Source: Gadus chalcogrammus (lineage: Eukaryota > Chordata > Actinopteri > Gadiformes > Gadidae). Taken from it: 64,000 nucleotides of DNA. Within the stretch, counting starts at the first letter, position 1; every line of letters starts with the position of its first letter. Location: assembly GCF_026213295.1 (NCBI RefSeq), contig NC_079414.1, positions 13,827,950 to 13,891,949 on the forward strand. Reading direction: 5' to 3'. Of this stretch, positions 41,434 to 55,827 are shown one piece after another. Below the pieces are notes generated by a model. It was not told the DNA's origin, did no database searches, and saw only the letters and a list, made by a program, of their open reading frames with translations. Both the position numbers and the translations under genes were made by a program.

Positions 41434-41900
41434 TCGGAGGCAGCAGAGAGGGCCTTTGGTAACCTTCAACGAGCCCTCTGCTCGGAACCCATCCTGATAA
41501 CACCAGATTTCTCTCTGGCTCTAGTAATCCACATGACGCGTCCGAAGTGGGACTGGGAGCAGTACTCTCACAGGTCCGGGTGGGAGAGGAACACCCAGTA
41601 ACCTACATTAGTAGGAAACTCCTCTCCAACGAGAAAAACTACTCCACCGTGGAGTAGGAGGCCCTGGCCATCAAATGGGCCCTCGACAAGCTGAGATACT
41701 ACCTCCTGGGCCGGGAGTTCACGCTCTTCACCGACAATGCACCACTCAAGTGGATGGCCAGTGTGAAGATGGCTTCTAATGCAAGGTTGACGATGTGGTT
41801 CTTGGCCCTCCAGGATTTTTGGTTTCAGGTGGACCACAGGCCGGGCAGGAAACACGCCATCGCTGGCGCTCTGTCCTGTCGAGAGGCTTGTCTTTGGTCG
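41434..41900 (+). pseudogene. RNase H remnant (Gmr1-like element)
   Basis: Continues from RT after the [23 protein letters not shown] is followed by a frameshift and a [14 protein letters not shown] block (catalytic Asp codon 41535-41537). Then come [16 protein letters not shown], an in-frame TAG at 41655-41657, IKWALDKLRYYLLG, FTLFTDNAPLKWM and VDHRPGRKHAIAGALS. The pol region ends here and the 3' LTR follows 40 bp later. So RNase H, not integrase, is the last pol domain. Confidence 0.75.
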
Positions 41901-41939
41901 GTCAGAGACAATCCGAGGCTTCAACCAGCGGTGCAGGAG

Positions 41940-42666
<727 letters not shown>

Positions 42667-43971
42667 TTTTTTTTTTCAATGCCATGTACCTGCTAGCTCA
42701 GCTCACTTTCCAGTTAGCTGGCCCAAACACTGCACTGCACATGCACTGTATGATTCAATATAACAACAACAACGACAGGTTGTAATGGAGGTAATAATAA
42801 CAGTTAACACTATTATAAAAGTTCAGTAGGCTAAGACAAACCCAAAGCACAGTACCCGTGTGGGGCGAGTTGGCAATATTTGTCCTTCAATGCTTCCATT
42901 ATCTCAGTATATTTTAACGCTTCTGTAAGCTCTCTTTCAAATGACTGCAGTGACCAGTTGCTTCTGTTTAATGCTGAAAACAGTAAGAAAATAGAATTCC
43001 ACAATTTCTGCAGAAACAAATGATGATATATATATATATATGTATAGATAATTATATATATATATATATAGACATCCATCTAACTATCTATTTCTCTTAG
43101 GCTTGAACTCAGGGGTGTTTCTGCATAGGCAACCTGGGCGGTCGCCTGCAGAGCACTTGGGTGGCAGCCCCCATAGTGTAGTAGAGCTCCTCTAGGGTGC
43201 CAGAATGGATGCTTGAACTAACACTCAAACTCCAAGAAACATATCTTCACACAAACCCAGTGGAGGTGCATCCAGTGAACACTTCCTGCTCTCCATCTCA
43301 TGTTTGGGTGCATTCATACAATGTTTCAGGTAAGGAACATGTCAAACTTATTGTTTAACTGTTGACAGGTTATATGTTGTTTACAAGACATTCCAGTTTG
43401 ACGACATTTGCTGCAGAATTACTTCCTGGGTGCTTAAATGAGGAACTCACAGCCGAACAAGTTGTGTGATAAAGGAGACCATCGAAGCCTGATAGCTATA
43501 TCTATTAGGATTTAAATGCGGTAATGCAACAGAAAATAATCATATAGCCCAAAGAAGTAAGCCTCATCTGTCAGTTTGTGACCAACTGGGTTTATTGCTA
43601 CACATTTCATCCATACACAAAAGAGGCTAATTGAATAACGCTTGTTGGTGGGTGAATGAAAAAAAAAACTCCCCCGCATATTTCTGTTGACAATAAGCTT
43701 CTTAAATTACTGTCACATAAATCTTATTTGGGAGGGATTTCACCTAAATACACATCCTGGTGGCACTGGCAACGTGACAGCAATGAAACAGAAGCATTAA
43801 CGGTGTCCCTGACAGAACAATGTGGTCTGTGTATGCTGCTCTGTAACACCCTGATGTAACTCAGGCCATGCAGCCACTGCCATGTTTGAAGGTGGTAAAC
43901 AGTCTGAGAGAGTTAGTTAGTGAGTGAGTGAGTGGGAGTGTGTGTGTGTATGTGTGTGCTTTCGAGTGTGT

Positions 43972-43978
<7 letters not shown>
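42667..43978. other. Non-coding stretch with minor repeats
   Basis: An imperfect AT-dinucleotide tract lies at 43024-43072. The segment 43115-43170 (AGGCAACCTGGGCGGTCGCC) resembles the edge of a hAT-type repeat but is too short to define. Confidence 0.4.
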
Positions 43979-44038
<60 letters not shown>

Positions 44039-44059
44039 TGTGTTTGTGTGTAGGTTTGG

Positions 44060-44136
<77 letters not shown>

Positions 44137-44202
44137 TGGGAGTGAGTTTGTGTGTGTGTGTGTGTGTGTGGGTGTGTGTGTGTGTGTGTGTGCGTGTGTG
44201 TG

Positions 44203-44203
<1 letters not shown>
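43979..44203. repeat. (GT)n microsatellite, three blocks
   Basis: GT blocks at 43979-44034, 44061-44134 and 44148-44203, separated by short T/G-rich spacers containing GGGAGTG. Confidence 0.95.
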
Positions 44204-44299
<96 letters not shown>

Positions 44300-44300
44300 G
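44204..44300. repeat. (GCGT)n tetranucleotide array
   Basis: About 24 perfect TGCG units directly continuing the GT tract. It is a strictly alternating purine-pyrimidine sequence with many CpGs. Confidence 0.97.
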
Positions 44301-46989
<2,689 letters not shown>

Positions 46990-47049
46990 TGGATGGGAAC
47001 AATCTATGCGTCTTTTGCCATATGCAATATAAGCATTTGAAAAAGCTAA

Positions 47050-47515
47050 GCTGTTAAGCTGGTGGGTAACTGGTTGTCGTGCTAACTGTGGGAGTGGCTC
47101 CCTTGATTAGCCTTTATTATGGTCACCTGAGGGATCCAAGATGGCGGACAGAAGCAAGATGGTGTCTGGACAGACAGCATGGTGCCCAGACTTGGTTGCA
47201 CTCAGAAACCATAAGACTTTGTATAACCTATTCGCCCTTATATAAGGACAGTACCAGGATTAGGGATTCCCTCAGGGAACGTGACCACTCCTTTGTCGTG
47301 TAAGTGTGTGTCTATGTTATATGTCTAACAATAACCCAACGGGACAGGCTACCGTTTACCCCCAACGCTTGGGCTATCCCTCAACAAGAGACAGGAGGAC
47401 CAGAGCTCGCCAGGAACCCAGGTGAGTCACTGCACACGTGGCCGGAAGTTAGTTGCCTGCCAGCTGTGGTTTGTTACCACTCATGTGTCTCGACTCTAGT
47501 GGGGTCGTGACAATT
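47050..47515 (+). repeat. LTR-like segment (tentative)
   Basis: Contains a TATA-like TTATATAAGGACAG (about 47239) and a good splice-donor-like CCAGGTGAGTCA (about 47420). It is bounded roughly by TGTTAAGC and GTGACA. I found no target duplication or second copy, so the boundaries and nature are uncertain. Confidence 0.2.
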
Positions 47516-48210
47516 TGCATCTTAAAGATATGCAGGAGCAGGAGCGAAAAGTGGATGGGCCAGTTGCAACCTAGCCCTCCTTGTTCCAGTGCTCCTGTAA
47601 GCTGGAGCCTGCAGGTAAGGGCTCAGTTATGGATCCACGTTTAAGCAAATGCACCGACCACGCAGACGCTTCAACACCGTTGTGAACCTGTTTTGGTTCT
47701 GCGACAGGTTTTAGTGAGCGGACAAATCACAGCTATCGCCTTGACGCAAGGTCAACATTTTTTGGAGGCGCACTTCAGGCCAAGGAGAGTCCGCAAGAAC
47801 GTATTGGGTCCGTAAACCCCCTTGCGTTGCGTCAACGTGGAACCATAACTAAGCTTTTAGAGGCTGTTCACGCAGACCCGCTCGTCAATCCACCAATCAG
47901 TGATCCACTATGACGTCTAGTTGCAGTCATGCCCCTTGATTTGAGTGACATGTGGCTCAGCAACCATGTTTCTGTGTCTCATTGATGTTGCACACACCTG
48001 GGAGCCACACACCTGGGGCCAATCATGAGGTTTGCCTCATTCATTGATACTACAAAGGGAAAGTAATACAAAATCGCGAAAGTTGTGAAAAATATGATTG
48101 CTCCAATTACATTTGGGAAACAGTTGCCGCCGCAAATTCTGTTAAAATGCTGACCTGTTCAACTGTAGAGAACAGGAAACAAAACGTTCCGCGGCATCAA
48201 GCGGATAACG
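47516..48210. other. Non-coding stretch with possible transposon edge
   Basis: 47820-47870 (CTTGCGTTGCGTCAACG, GGAACCATAAC) looks like a dispersed-repeat end. I find no partner terminus. Confidence 0.3.
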
Positions 48211-48256
48211 CCATCTCTAACCCTGAGCCCTACACAGGGCTCAGGGTTAGAGATGG
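48211..48256. repeat. Perfect inverted repeat (21-bp arms, 4-nt loop)
   Basis: The left arm at 48211-48231 (CCATCTCTAACCCTGAGCCC plus T) is exactly complementary to 48236-48256 around the loop ACAC. Function unknown. Confidence 0.92.
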
Positions 48257-49735
48257 GTGGACTGGATTTGCTCATTCCCAACCGGTCTGTTATTTCCATC
48301 GCATGTAAGCTCAAAAGTGCCTTGATCTTTCCTGCTGCTGTGCCTGGTAATAAATATATCCCTTGGATCTGAAGAGCCGTCACTTGACCCTGCAGTCTCT
48401 TGGCCCCTCAGCAATACACAAAGGTGAGGTTGATGGGAGGAACGTTTGAAAGACATACATACAGAGACACCTTCCTTCATGTTTAGTTTAGATAGTCCGA
48501 GGTCTTTCTACATGCACATCTCTCTCGGCTCTTTCACTCACAATTTCACACTGGCTTCCAACTACTGCAAGCTTGAGGTGGAAAAAAATGCTTCATTCTG
48601 CTCACCCTAGCCTACCAAGGATGTTTAGGCTCAGGTGCATCGAAAGATGCGTATTTTCACCCCACAGGTTTCTTTTATATACATCTTTTATATAAAGTAC
48701 ATCTACATACATTCTGCGTGCAAACGAGAATAACGCTATTCTCTGCATCGGACCGTTGAATCGTCTGGCCTCATGCTGTGATGCCTGACAGCTGCAGGCA
48801 TCCAAGCAGGTGTAGGCCTGGACCACATGGTGTGGTAGTTTTGTGTGGTCATTTACACCAGCTTCATTGTCACTGCATCATCAAGAACGACAATCGACAA
48901 AGAAAGTACCACTTATTCATCCTGCACTGCTACTATTGAGTGTCACATTAGTTTGACATTAACTTGACTCCGACACACTATTTAACCATAAAACAGGAAT
49001 TGTGTTAAGGGAAATGTACTGAAATTGTATTCAAGTTTAGATCACAGATGCAAAATAGATGTAAAAATAGATAAGTGGACCCTCTGTTGAGATCCAAAAA
49101 AGCAGACGGGACGCTTTTAAACATTACCTTGACAACCCTTATCCAATTTAATCGTCGTGACAACCTAGGCAATGATTAAACAGGACCCTTCTCTCCTGTA
49201 ACAGCTTAGAAACACATTACGTGCCATTTGTCCAATGGATTGCATGACTGAGTGGTGCTCAATGAGCAGGGTGCACAATGAGGGGGGCGCATTGTTTCAT
49301 GCCTGCAGAGAGCTGTGAAGAGGTCTCAGCACCTGTGCCAGTTGTTCCCTTATTTGGCCTCAAATGGAGAACTCATTCCCTCCTCTTCCTCCACCCACAA
49401 GTCATCTGTGGTGCACTGAATGCATTTAAGTGTCTGAATTCTCCATCAATGGCAAAGACAAGTTACAGCATGCCCTTTTTGGTTCTTTTTCGGTATCACT
49501 CAAAGACGTTTCAGACAAATCTGAACAGGGATGAGATAAAGGAGTTCCAAAAGCCTGACACAGACAGACGGTCATAAGATGGACGGTCATGGAGAAGAGG
49601 TAAAGGGGTTCAACTAGGATTAACCACCACTCCATAGAGGACATGGGGATGGTTACCTCTCTCTCTGCGTATGTGGGTATAGTAGAGAAGGTACAAAACG
49701 ATACATAGTGTATATATTCAGTGTTGTACCTTCCC
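48257..49735. other. Non-coding stretch
   Basis: No recognised gene or repeat family. Confidence 0.4.
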
Positions 49736-49796
49736 AACTACACACACACACGCAGGCACAAGTGTGTGTGTGCCTGCGCGCATGCGTGTGAGTAGT
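49736..49796. repeat. Imperfect inverted repeat with CA/GT arms
   Basis: AACTACACACACACACGCAG and the following GCACA face TGTGCCTGCG...GTGAGTAGTT, with a few extra bases on the right arm. The non-CA ends (AACTA / TAGTT) also pair. Confidence 0.7.
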
Positions 49797-49989
49797 TAAA
49801 TGGATATTCAGGTGGATTTGAGATTATTTTCTTGGCAATAAGAAGGTTTTTTTGTCTTACATTCTAAGTAATAAATATAACCGCAAGCGGTGATTAACGG
49901 GGTCTGAGCAAAATTAAAAATCAAGAACACACTGATGAAAGATATATGACAAATGATTATTAAGGAAAGACGTTGATGAAGATGTTCCA

Positions 49990-50945
49990 ATTAATGCAAT
50001 ACTGTGCCTCGGCTTTCAGGTGAGCTGCAAAGGATCAACTGTACAAGGCATTATCCCTTTGAGGCACTGATAAACCTGAACTGCAGCCTCATTCACATGG
50101 TCAAAATGTCTATTGATAAGCATACACCATCCAGAAACCTCAAAGCACACTAACAGAATATATATATAAAAAAAAAAAGGGTATATGGCAGAGTTATTTA
50201 TGAAGGAAAAATGGTTAACGAAGAAGTTCCCCTAATGCCATACTGTGTCTTAGCTGTCAGATTCTTGGAAACGAATGAATCGGAGTGTTGATTGCCTAAT
50301 GAATTTGACTTTGGACGTTTGGCTTTTCTATGAAATTGTGGGAAAAGTAAACATTTTTAGAACTGAAGATCTGCTCTAATAATCTCATAAGGAGAAATAA
50401 GGCTAGTTCATAATATTTTTAAATAGCGCCACCTTTGGGTGCAGTACCACAATTTGGGTTTATTAGTAGTGGAGGGTATTGGTATCCACCTAATAATGGT
50501 TGTATGTTTTTTTTATACAATAACAAAATGGTCACATAAAAAAATGGGCTAACTGCTCCAACTTTATTGGCCAATATTTCTCATATGGAACTATGTAAAA
50601 CAAATTCTGTTCGATGATTTTTGTGAGGCTTGGTCTTAAGATTTTATGTGGCGATTTTGGTGAATTTTTGATTAGAGGAGAGTGCGAAAAGTATATATTT
50701 TCAGGGCATAAGACCCAAGGTTCATCAATGCTTCTGATTCTAGAGATTAATATTCTGAAAGAATTTTGAGTCCAGGTCAATCTGGTGAGGGGAAATAAGT
50801 CTAATTCATTATTTTTTACAATAGCGCCACCTTTTGGTGCAGTACCACCAAAGGTTTTATGGGTAGAGGGGGTCAAGAGTTTTTGACTTACGGTATAGGC
50901 TGCAGTATGACTTTTACAGAATTTGAGGGGAAAAAAAACTGTTAC
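49990..50945 (-). repeat. Second copy of the nested interspersed repeat
   Basis: Reverse-complement relative of about 357-1730. Shared blocks include GTAAAAGTCATACTG, GGTGGTACTGCACC, GGACTCAAAATTC, GTTTCCAAGAATC-type phrases and CACCTGAAAGCCGAGGCACA. The part carrying the B boxes is missing or rearranged here, so this copy lacks the full tRNA-like head. Confidence 0.6.
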
Positions 50946-51755
50946 AGAACCAATAAACTAATATCAGCACTGGTAAGGCTATAGACTCTTAAGCACACTA
51001 GTACAACAACACAACAATGTTTCAATATGCTACCATATACGTATATTCAGACACATGCTAAAAGGTGCTCTGAGCTACAACAAGGCAAACTACCACACAG
51101 CTTCACATACAGTATGGGGGTCCATTTAAATAGGTGTCATTTTAATTTGCATGTATTATAGTACATACTAGTGAACTAGTGATGATCTAGAGGTGCATGG
51201 GTGCTGGTATGCTTATATTGTAGGACAGTGTTTCAATTTATTCAGCCTCAAACCAGTGAGGGGTTTCCATGGCAACCACAGGTGTCGACATCACAATCAG
51301 GATGAAGAAGGGAGGGGGATGGAGAAAGACTTGAAGAAATAGAGGGACAGGCGGATATAAAAGGTATAAGTGACAGAGGAGAGAGGAGCGAAAGGGTGTG
51401 AGAGGAAGGGAGAGTGAGAGATGTAGAGAGGTATGTGAGTGAGGGAGGGTAATAGGTAGAGTGAGAGAGGGATAGAGAGGGAGAGAGAGAGGGGACACAG
51501 AAGTAGATTAAGAGGGAGGATGAGAAAGGGGGGAGATTGAGAGGGGGAGGGTGAGAGATGTAGAGTGAGACTCTGATCGGGGCTCATTCTACTAGAGAGA
51601 CTCTTGAATGCCTTCAATAATGCTATTTTATTCTGCAAATACTGTGTGCTACTCAATATCCCCATTTGAATATGCCAGGATACAAGTTAATGATTCGATA
51701 GGCAGTCCATGCAGGTAAAAAAGACAATTTTATTTTTTATTAATCAAAGAGTTTC
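50946..51755. other. Non-coding stretch with GA-rich tract
   Basis: 51300-51560 is degenerate GA-rich low-complexity sequence. Open frames there are its translations. Confidence 0.5.
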
Positions 51756-51921
51756 TTGGTTCCCTCCCCCATAGTGCCAAAATTAAATTCGAGCGAGAGC
51801 GTAAAAACATCTTTCGCGAGAGGTTTTGCGCGCGCTGAGGTAAATTGCGCGCTCGCAGTTAATATCTACACGTGTGGAATAATATAATACGCCCAAATGC
51901 ATCTTTTATCACATTAGTGAA

Positions 51922-52746
51922 TTATGGCACTAATGTGTCGCCATAGTGGTGCGCTAAACTCCTTCTGTGAGCAGCCGGATGTGAACCATGGTGTGAACAC
52001 AACGATCGATTTTCGACTGTTCGCGCATGCACTGGTGTAATTGAGCTGCGCTGCTTCTTCACTGTTGGGATCTGTGTCTGTAGTCGTCTGCCCATGAGCA
52101 GTTCAGCCGGAGACTTCCCGCACGCCAGAGGTGCTGCTCTATAAGCGAGCAGAGCTAAATAAGGATCCTCCCCATTCTCTGTTGCCTTTGTCAGAAAACG
52201 TTTCACTATTTGAACACCCTTCTCAGCCTTGCCATTTGCCTGTGGGAAGTGTGGGCTTTCTGTGACGTGTTCAAATCCATACTCTCTGGCAAACTGCTTG
52301 AACTCCTGATTGGCATACTGAGGCCCATTGTCCGAGACGACAGTTCCTGGAATGCCATGTCGTGCAAAGCTGGACTTCATGTGCTTAACTACTCCAGTTG
52401 CTGTTGTGCTCGTGAGCAGAGCCATCTCAGGATAGTTGGAGTAGTAGTCGATCATCAGTAGATACTCTCTCCCTCTAAAGTGGAACAGGTCTGTCCCAAT
52501 TTTTTCCAAGGGGTACTCCGCCCTCATGTCTGTGAGCAGCGGTTCTCTTGGCTGTCTGTTATGGTAAATAAGGCAAGTGGCACAGTCATTGATCATATCT
52601 GCTGTGTCACGATTCATGCCTGGCCTGTAAACAGTCTGTCTGGCTAGTCTCCTTGTGTTCTCTATGCCCAAGTGCCCTTTATGCAGTATTTGGAGGACCT
52701 TCTTCCGCAGCTTTGTTGGGATGACTATTTGATCACCTTTCAGCAC
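51922..52746 (-). pseudogene. Integrase of the minus-strand gypsy element (catalytic triad present)
   Basis: An open frame of 274 codons. The zinc-binding residues His22, His25, Cys55 and Cys58 are visible (LHKGHLGIEN; CATC). The DDE core is complete: Asp86 in IGTDLF, Asp139 in VVSDNGPQY and Glu175 in QANGKAEKG, with 35 residues between the last two. LLAYRAAPLACGKSPAELLM is the usual gypsy core end. The last 40 or so residues look frame-shifted. The family joins element cDNA ends to host DNA. It is called a pseudogene because its parent polyprotein is interrupted upstream. Confidence 0.82.
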
Positions 52747-52924
52747 CAGCTACTGCCAATACATCCTGGAATGAGTAGCACTGCTGGCACGCTTGCTTTG
52801 GCCACTAATTTTGCATGTGCCATATCACTTTCTGGAGCTGGCGGTCAACTGCAGTCTCCATTACTATTTTTTCTTTCAGGGTAGAGCTCACAGGTAGACC
52901 CTCCACCACAGCAGCCACGTGGCC
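52747..52924 (-). pseudogene. RNase H-integrase linker, interrupted
   Basis: Minus-strand frames between the two flanking open frames carry linker-like sequence with several stops. No domain of its own. Confidence 0.4.
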
Positions 52925-54649
52925 TCATATGGCTTCATATTCCTCTGCGCCGTCTGTGTTCATTCCTTGTGCTGGATTGGCCCTTGACAGAGCATCAGCC
53001 ACTACCAGGTATTTTCCCGGCTTGTATGACAGTTCATAGGTATACTTCTGTAGACGCATCATCATACGCTGGATGCGTGGTGTCATCTCATTTAAGTGCT
53101 TTTTGCTGATAGTTATGAGTGGCTTGTGATCGGTCTCAAGTTCAATGTGTGGCAAGCCAAAGACATAAGAGTGGAACTTGACACAGCCAAAGACGATCCC
53201 CAGACACACTTTTTCTATCTAAGCATTGCTTTGTTCTGTTTCTGTCATGGATCGTGCAGCATAAGATACTGGTTTCCAATCTCCATCGTGATCCTGCAGC
53301 AAAACGGCCCCCAGTCCATCTTTTGAGGCATCCGTGGAGATTCGCGTCTTCTTACTCAGATCAAAAAACACCAACACTGGCTCTACGCTTAAAATGTCCT
53401 TGATTTCTTTCCACTCTTTGTCATGTGTTTGGTGCCAGGACCACTCTGTGTCTGACTGCAGGAGCTGGCGGAGAGCAACAGTCTTTGCGGCCAGATTAGG
53501 CACGAATCTTCCCATGAAGTTCACCATCCCTAATGCTCTTTGTACCGCCTTCTTGTCCGTTGGCTGGGGCATGTCCGTCACTGCTTTGATTTTGTTCGTG
53601 TCCGGCTGTACTCCTGCCGGTGTCAGTCGATCCCCAAGAAACGTGACTTCTTGTGTGCTGAACTGACATTTTTCCTTGTTCAATCTGAGCCTGTACTTGT
53701 GGACTCTCTGAAGCGCACTGTGCACTCTGCTGTTGAGCTGTCCTGGGGTCTCCGCCCATATTATGACATCATCAATATAAACCCTGACCCCCTCCAGTCC
53801 TTCAAACACATTCTCCATTGCACAGTGAAAAATGTCTGGTGCTGAGGAAATACCAAAGGGGAGTCTCTGATAACTGTAGCGCCCAAAGGGCGTGTTGAAG
53901 GTGCATAGGTCTGTGCTTGCACTGTCAATTTGCAACTGCCAAAATCTATGTGACGCGTCAAGCTTTGCGAACCACTGTGCCCCAGCCATCTCACTCAGGA
54001 TCTCTTCCCTCTTGGGAATTTGATATTGTTCTCTGAGGATGTTTTCATTGAGGTCTTTTGGGTCCATGCATATTCTGAGAGCACCATTAGGCTTTCTTAC
54101 GCAGACCATTGAGTTCACCCACTCCGTGGCTCCCTTGGTGGGTTGAATGACATTTAATGACACCATTCTGTCCAGTTCTTTGCGAAGATCTTGTCTCAGT
54201 GGAACCGGAATTTGACGTGGAGCATGCACCACAGGTCTAGCATTATCCTCTGGTTTAATGCTGTATGTGAATGGCAGCACCCCTATGCCATCAAAAATGT
54301 TTGGATACTGCGCTTCCCAGCTTTCTGCTTGTGATGTGGTGACTCTTGTATTTTTCAGCTGCGGTGACTGTACTTTTCTCTCTGTCTTGGCAATGTTTAG
54401 AACACGCTTAACAAGTCCCATTTCCTCACAAGCTTGATCTCCCAGTAGGGAGTCCTTTCCTCTTGGCACTATCACAAATGGTAGATTTCTCTTGATGTGC
54501 TTATTCTGGACTTGTAACCTGCAGACACCCTGTGTTTCAATGATTTGTCCATTGTATGCTCTCAATCCCACTTTTGTATTTTTTATGACCGACTTGTGGC
54601 GCTTTGAAGTCTTCCAATGTGATAAGATTTGCCATAGCTCCTGTGTCAA
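52925..54649 (-). pseudogene. Reverse transcriptase and RNase H of the minus-strand gypsy element
   Basis: The main frame (53219-54649, 476 codons) holds a complete RT: VRKPNGALRICMDPKDLN, the first catalytic Asp231 in FAKLDASHRFWQ, LPFGISSAPDIF, and YIDD at residues 291-294 in VYIDDVIIWAE. FLGDRLTPAGVQ and GMVNFMGRFVPNL follow. RNase H begins with Asp440 in ISTDASKDGLGAVLL. A TAG ends the frame at 53219, and the same frame continues at once to 52925 with CLGIVFGCVKFHSYVFG, ELETDHKPL and YELSYKPGKYLVVADALSRA, completing RNase H. So a single nonsense codon interrupts an otherwise well-kept RT-RH. The frame start at 54649 is not a true start; it is downstream of the protease frameshift. Confidence 0.85.
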
Positions 54650-54851
54650 GTTTCATGTGAATCTCAGTGCCATTCACTGTAAGTGGCACAATCCACTTGT
54701 CTGCATTTATTGTGTTCACACTAACTTCCATCGTTGAAGTGGCCTCATTTTCCACAGTGACAGTGTCAGTATAGAATATGTCATCCTCATCATAGCCTTT
54801 TCTCTCTTCCATCATATTAATTTGTTGCTTTTCACTAGCAGATAGGCACAC
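54537..54851 (-). pseudogene. Aspartic protease of the minus-strand gypsy element
   Basis: The frame contains VPLTVNGTEIHMKLDTGAMA, with the catalytic DTGA intact at residues 69-72, then NLITLED. A frameshift near 54600 moves the rest (TSKRHKSVIKNTKVGLRAYN) into the RT frame. It is in frame with gag across an in-frame TGA at 54870-54872. The enzyme would mature the polyprotein. Confidence 0.7.
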
Positions 54852-54869
54852 TTTTGCACAATTATTTTT

Positions 54870-55625
54870 TCACCTGCACTTCAAGCAAACTTTCCCATAT
54901 GCGGGGCATTGCCTGAAGCGATGTTTCCCACCGCAGTGCCTACAATTCATGAAATAGTCTGATCCTGTTTCACGTGCATTACTCGAACGTTCCCCCTCAG
55001 AGCGAGGTGAGCGAGCTCTGACCACCCTGTCTACACCCACTGGTGCTTCAGTAGCAACATATAGCTTCTCAAAAATCTTAATCTGCTTCTCAGTCCGTTC
55101 GCTAGCTCTGCACATTCTGATTGCATCTTCTAATGTCAGACTGTCCTCCCCTAGCAGGCGTTCCCGCACCTTTTTATTGTGTATTCCAAAGACTATCTGA
55201 TCGCGTAGCATGGAGGAATGCATGTCGCCATAGTTACAGGATTTCACTTTCATCCTTAGCTCAGTCACATACGAGTCAAACGATTAATCTTGCTGCTGTA
55301 CGCGGCAACAAACAACATGTCTCTCGTATACTTCATTCTTCTTCGGACTACAATATGCATCAAACTGTTCCAGAACATTGCTCAGTTTCTTTTCATCTCC
55401 ATCTGTAAACACAAACGTATTGAATATCTCAATCGCTTGTGTCCCTGCTATCGTAAGTAACAATGCTACTTTCCTCTCACCGCTCTTGTCGTTGGCGCCA
55501 GTTGCAGTCAAATAAAGTTGAAACGCCTGTTTAAACTGTTTCCAAGCATAATCAATATTTCCCGTGAGCTTCAATGGTTCTGGTGGTTTTATGACATCCA
55601 TTCCATTCCATCCATTCCGTCTCAC
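54870..55625 (-). pseudogene. gag of the minus-strand gypsy element
   Basis: Capsid-like sequence starts near 55625 (LKLTGNIDYAWKQFKQAFQL; NVLEQFDAYCSPKKNEVYER). It is interrupted by an in-frame TAA at 55284-55286, then continues in the same frame (YVTELRMKVKSCNYGDMHSS; LRDQIVFGIHNKKVRERLLG). A CCHC-type knuckle follows (CRHCGGKHRFRQC, Cys109, Cys112, His116, Cys121 of the downstream frame), then a second Cys pair (CLKC) before TGA at 54870-54872. Gag packages element RNA. The two nonsense codons are the only breaks I see in gag. Confidence 0.75.
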
Positions 55626-55646
55626 ACAGACATTAACTATTAAATA

Positions 55647-55664
55647 CTTTTACTCCTGATACCA
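55647..55664 (-). promoter_or_regulatory. Candidate primer-binding site
   Basis: On the minus strand, TGGTATCAGGAGTAAAAG follows the LTR end directly. It begins with TGG, the complement of a tRNA CCA end, as expected for priming of minus-strand synthesis. Confidence 0.5.
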
Positions 55665-55827
55665 TGTAATGATATGCGACTGACATCTTAGCGGGTAAGT
55701 ATTCAACTAACTTTATTAAACATTTCGTTACGTCACAGTCTCCAGCTAAGGTGGCCTCTTAGGAACATAATAGTGTCTCGCGGGATATCCTTACAGTCAC
55801 CACGCAGGTCAGCCGTTGGAGTGTACA
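55665..55827 (-). repeat. Candidate 5' LTR of the minus-strand gypsy element
   Basis: On the minus strand it begins TGTACACTCC and ends ATATCATTACA, immediately before the primer-binding site. It contains AATAAA (minus strand, plus about 55711-55716). The outer boundary is inferred from TG...CA only, since no second LTR is available to confirm it. Confidence 0.4.

Larger units (their letters stand above)
51756..55827 (-). mobile_element. Ty3/gypsy retrotransposon, conventional order (gag-PR-RT-RH-IN), damaged
   Basis: On the minus strand, gag, protease, RT, RNase H and integrase follow in the standard gypsy order from 55625 to 51922. A candidate 5' LTR and primer-binding site lie at 55827-55647. 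A purine run on the minus strand (TATGGGGGAGGGAA, plus about 51761-51774) may be the polypurine tract, but no 3' LTR matching the 5' one follows. Style of RT and integrase suggests the Mag-like (K02A2.6-like) lineage; this is by eye. The damage is modest: nonsense codons in gag and RNase H and a frameshift in protease. Confidence 0.8.
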
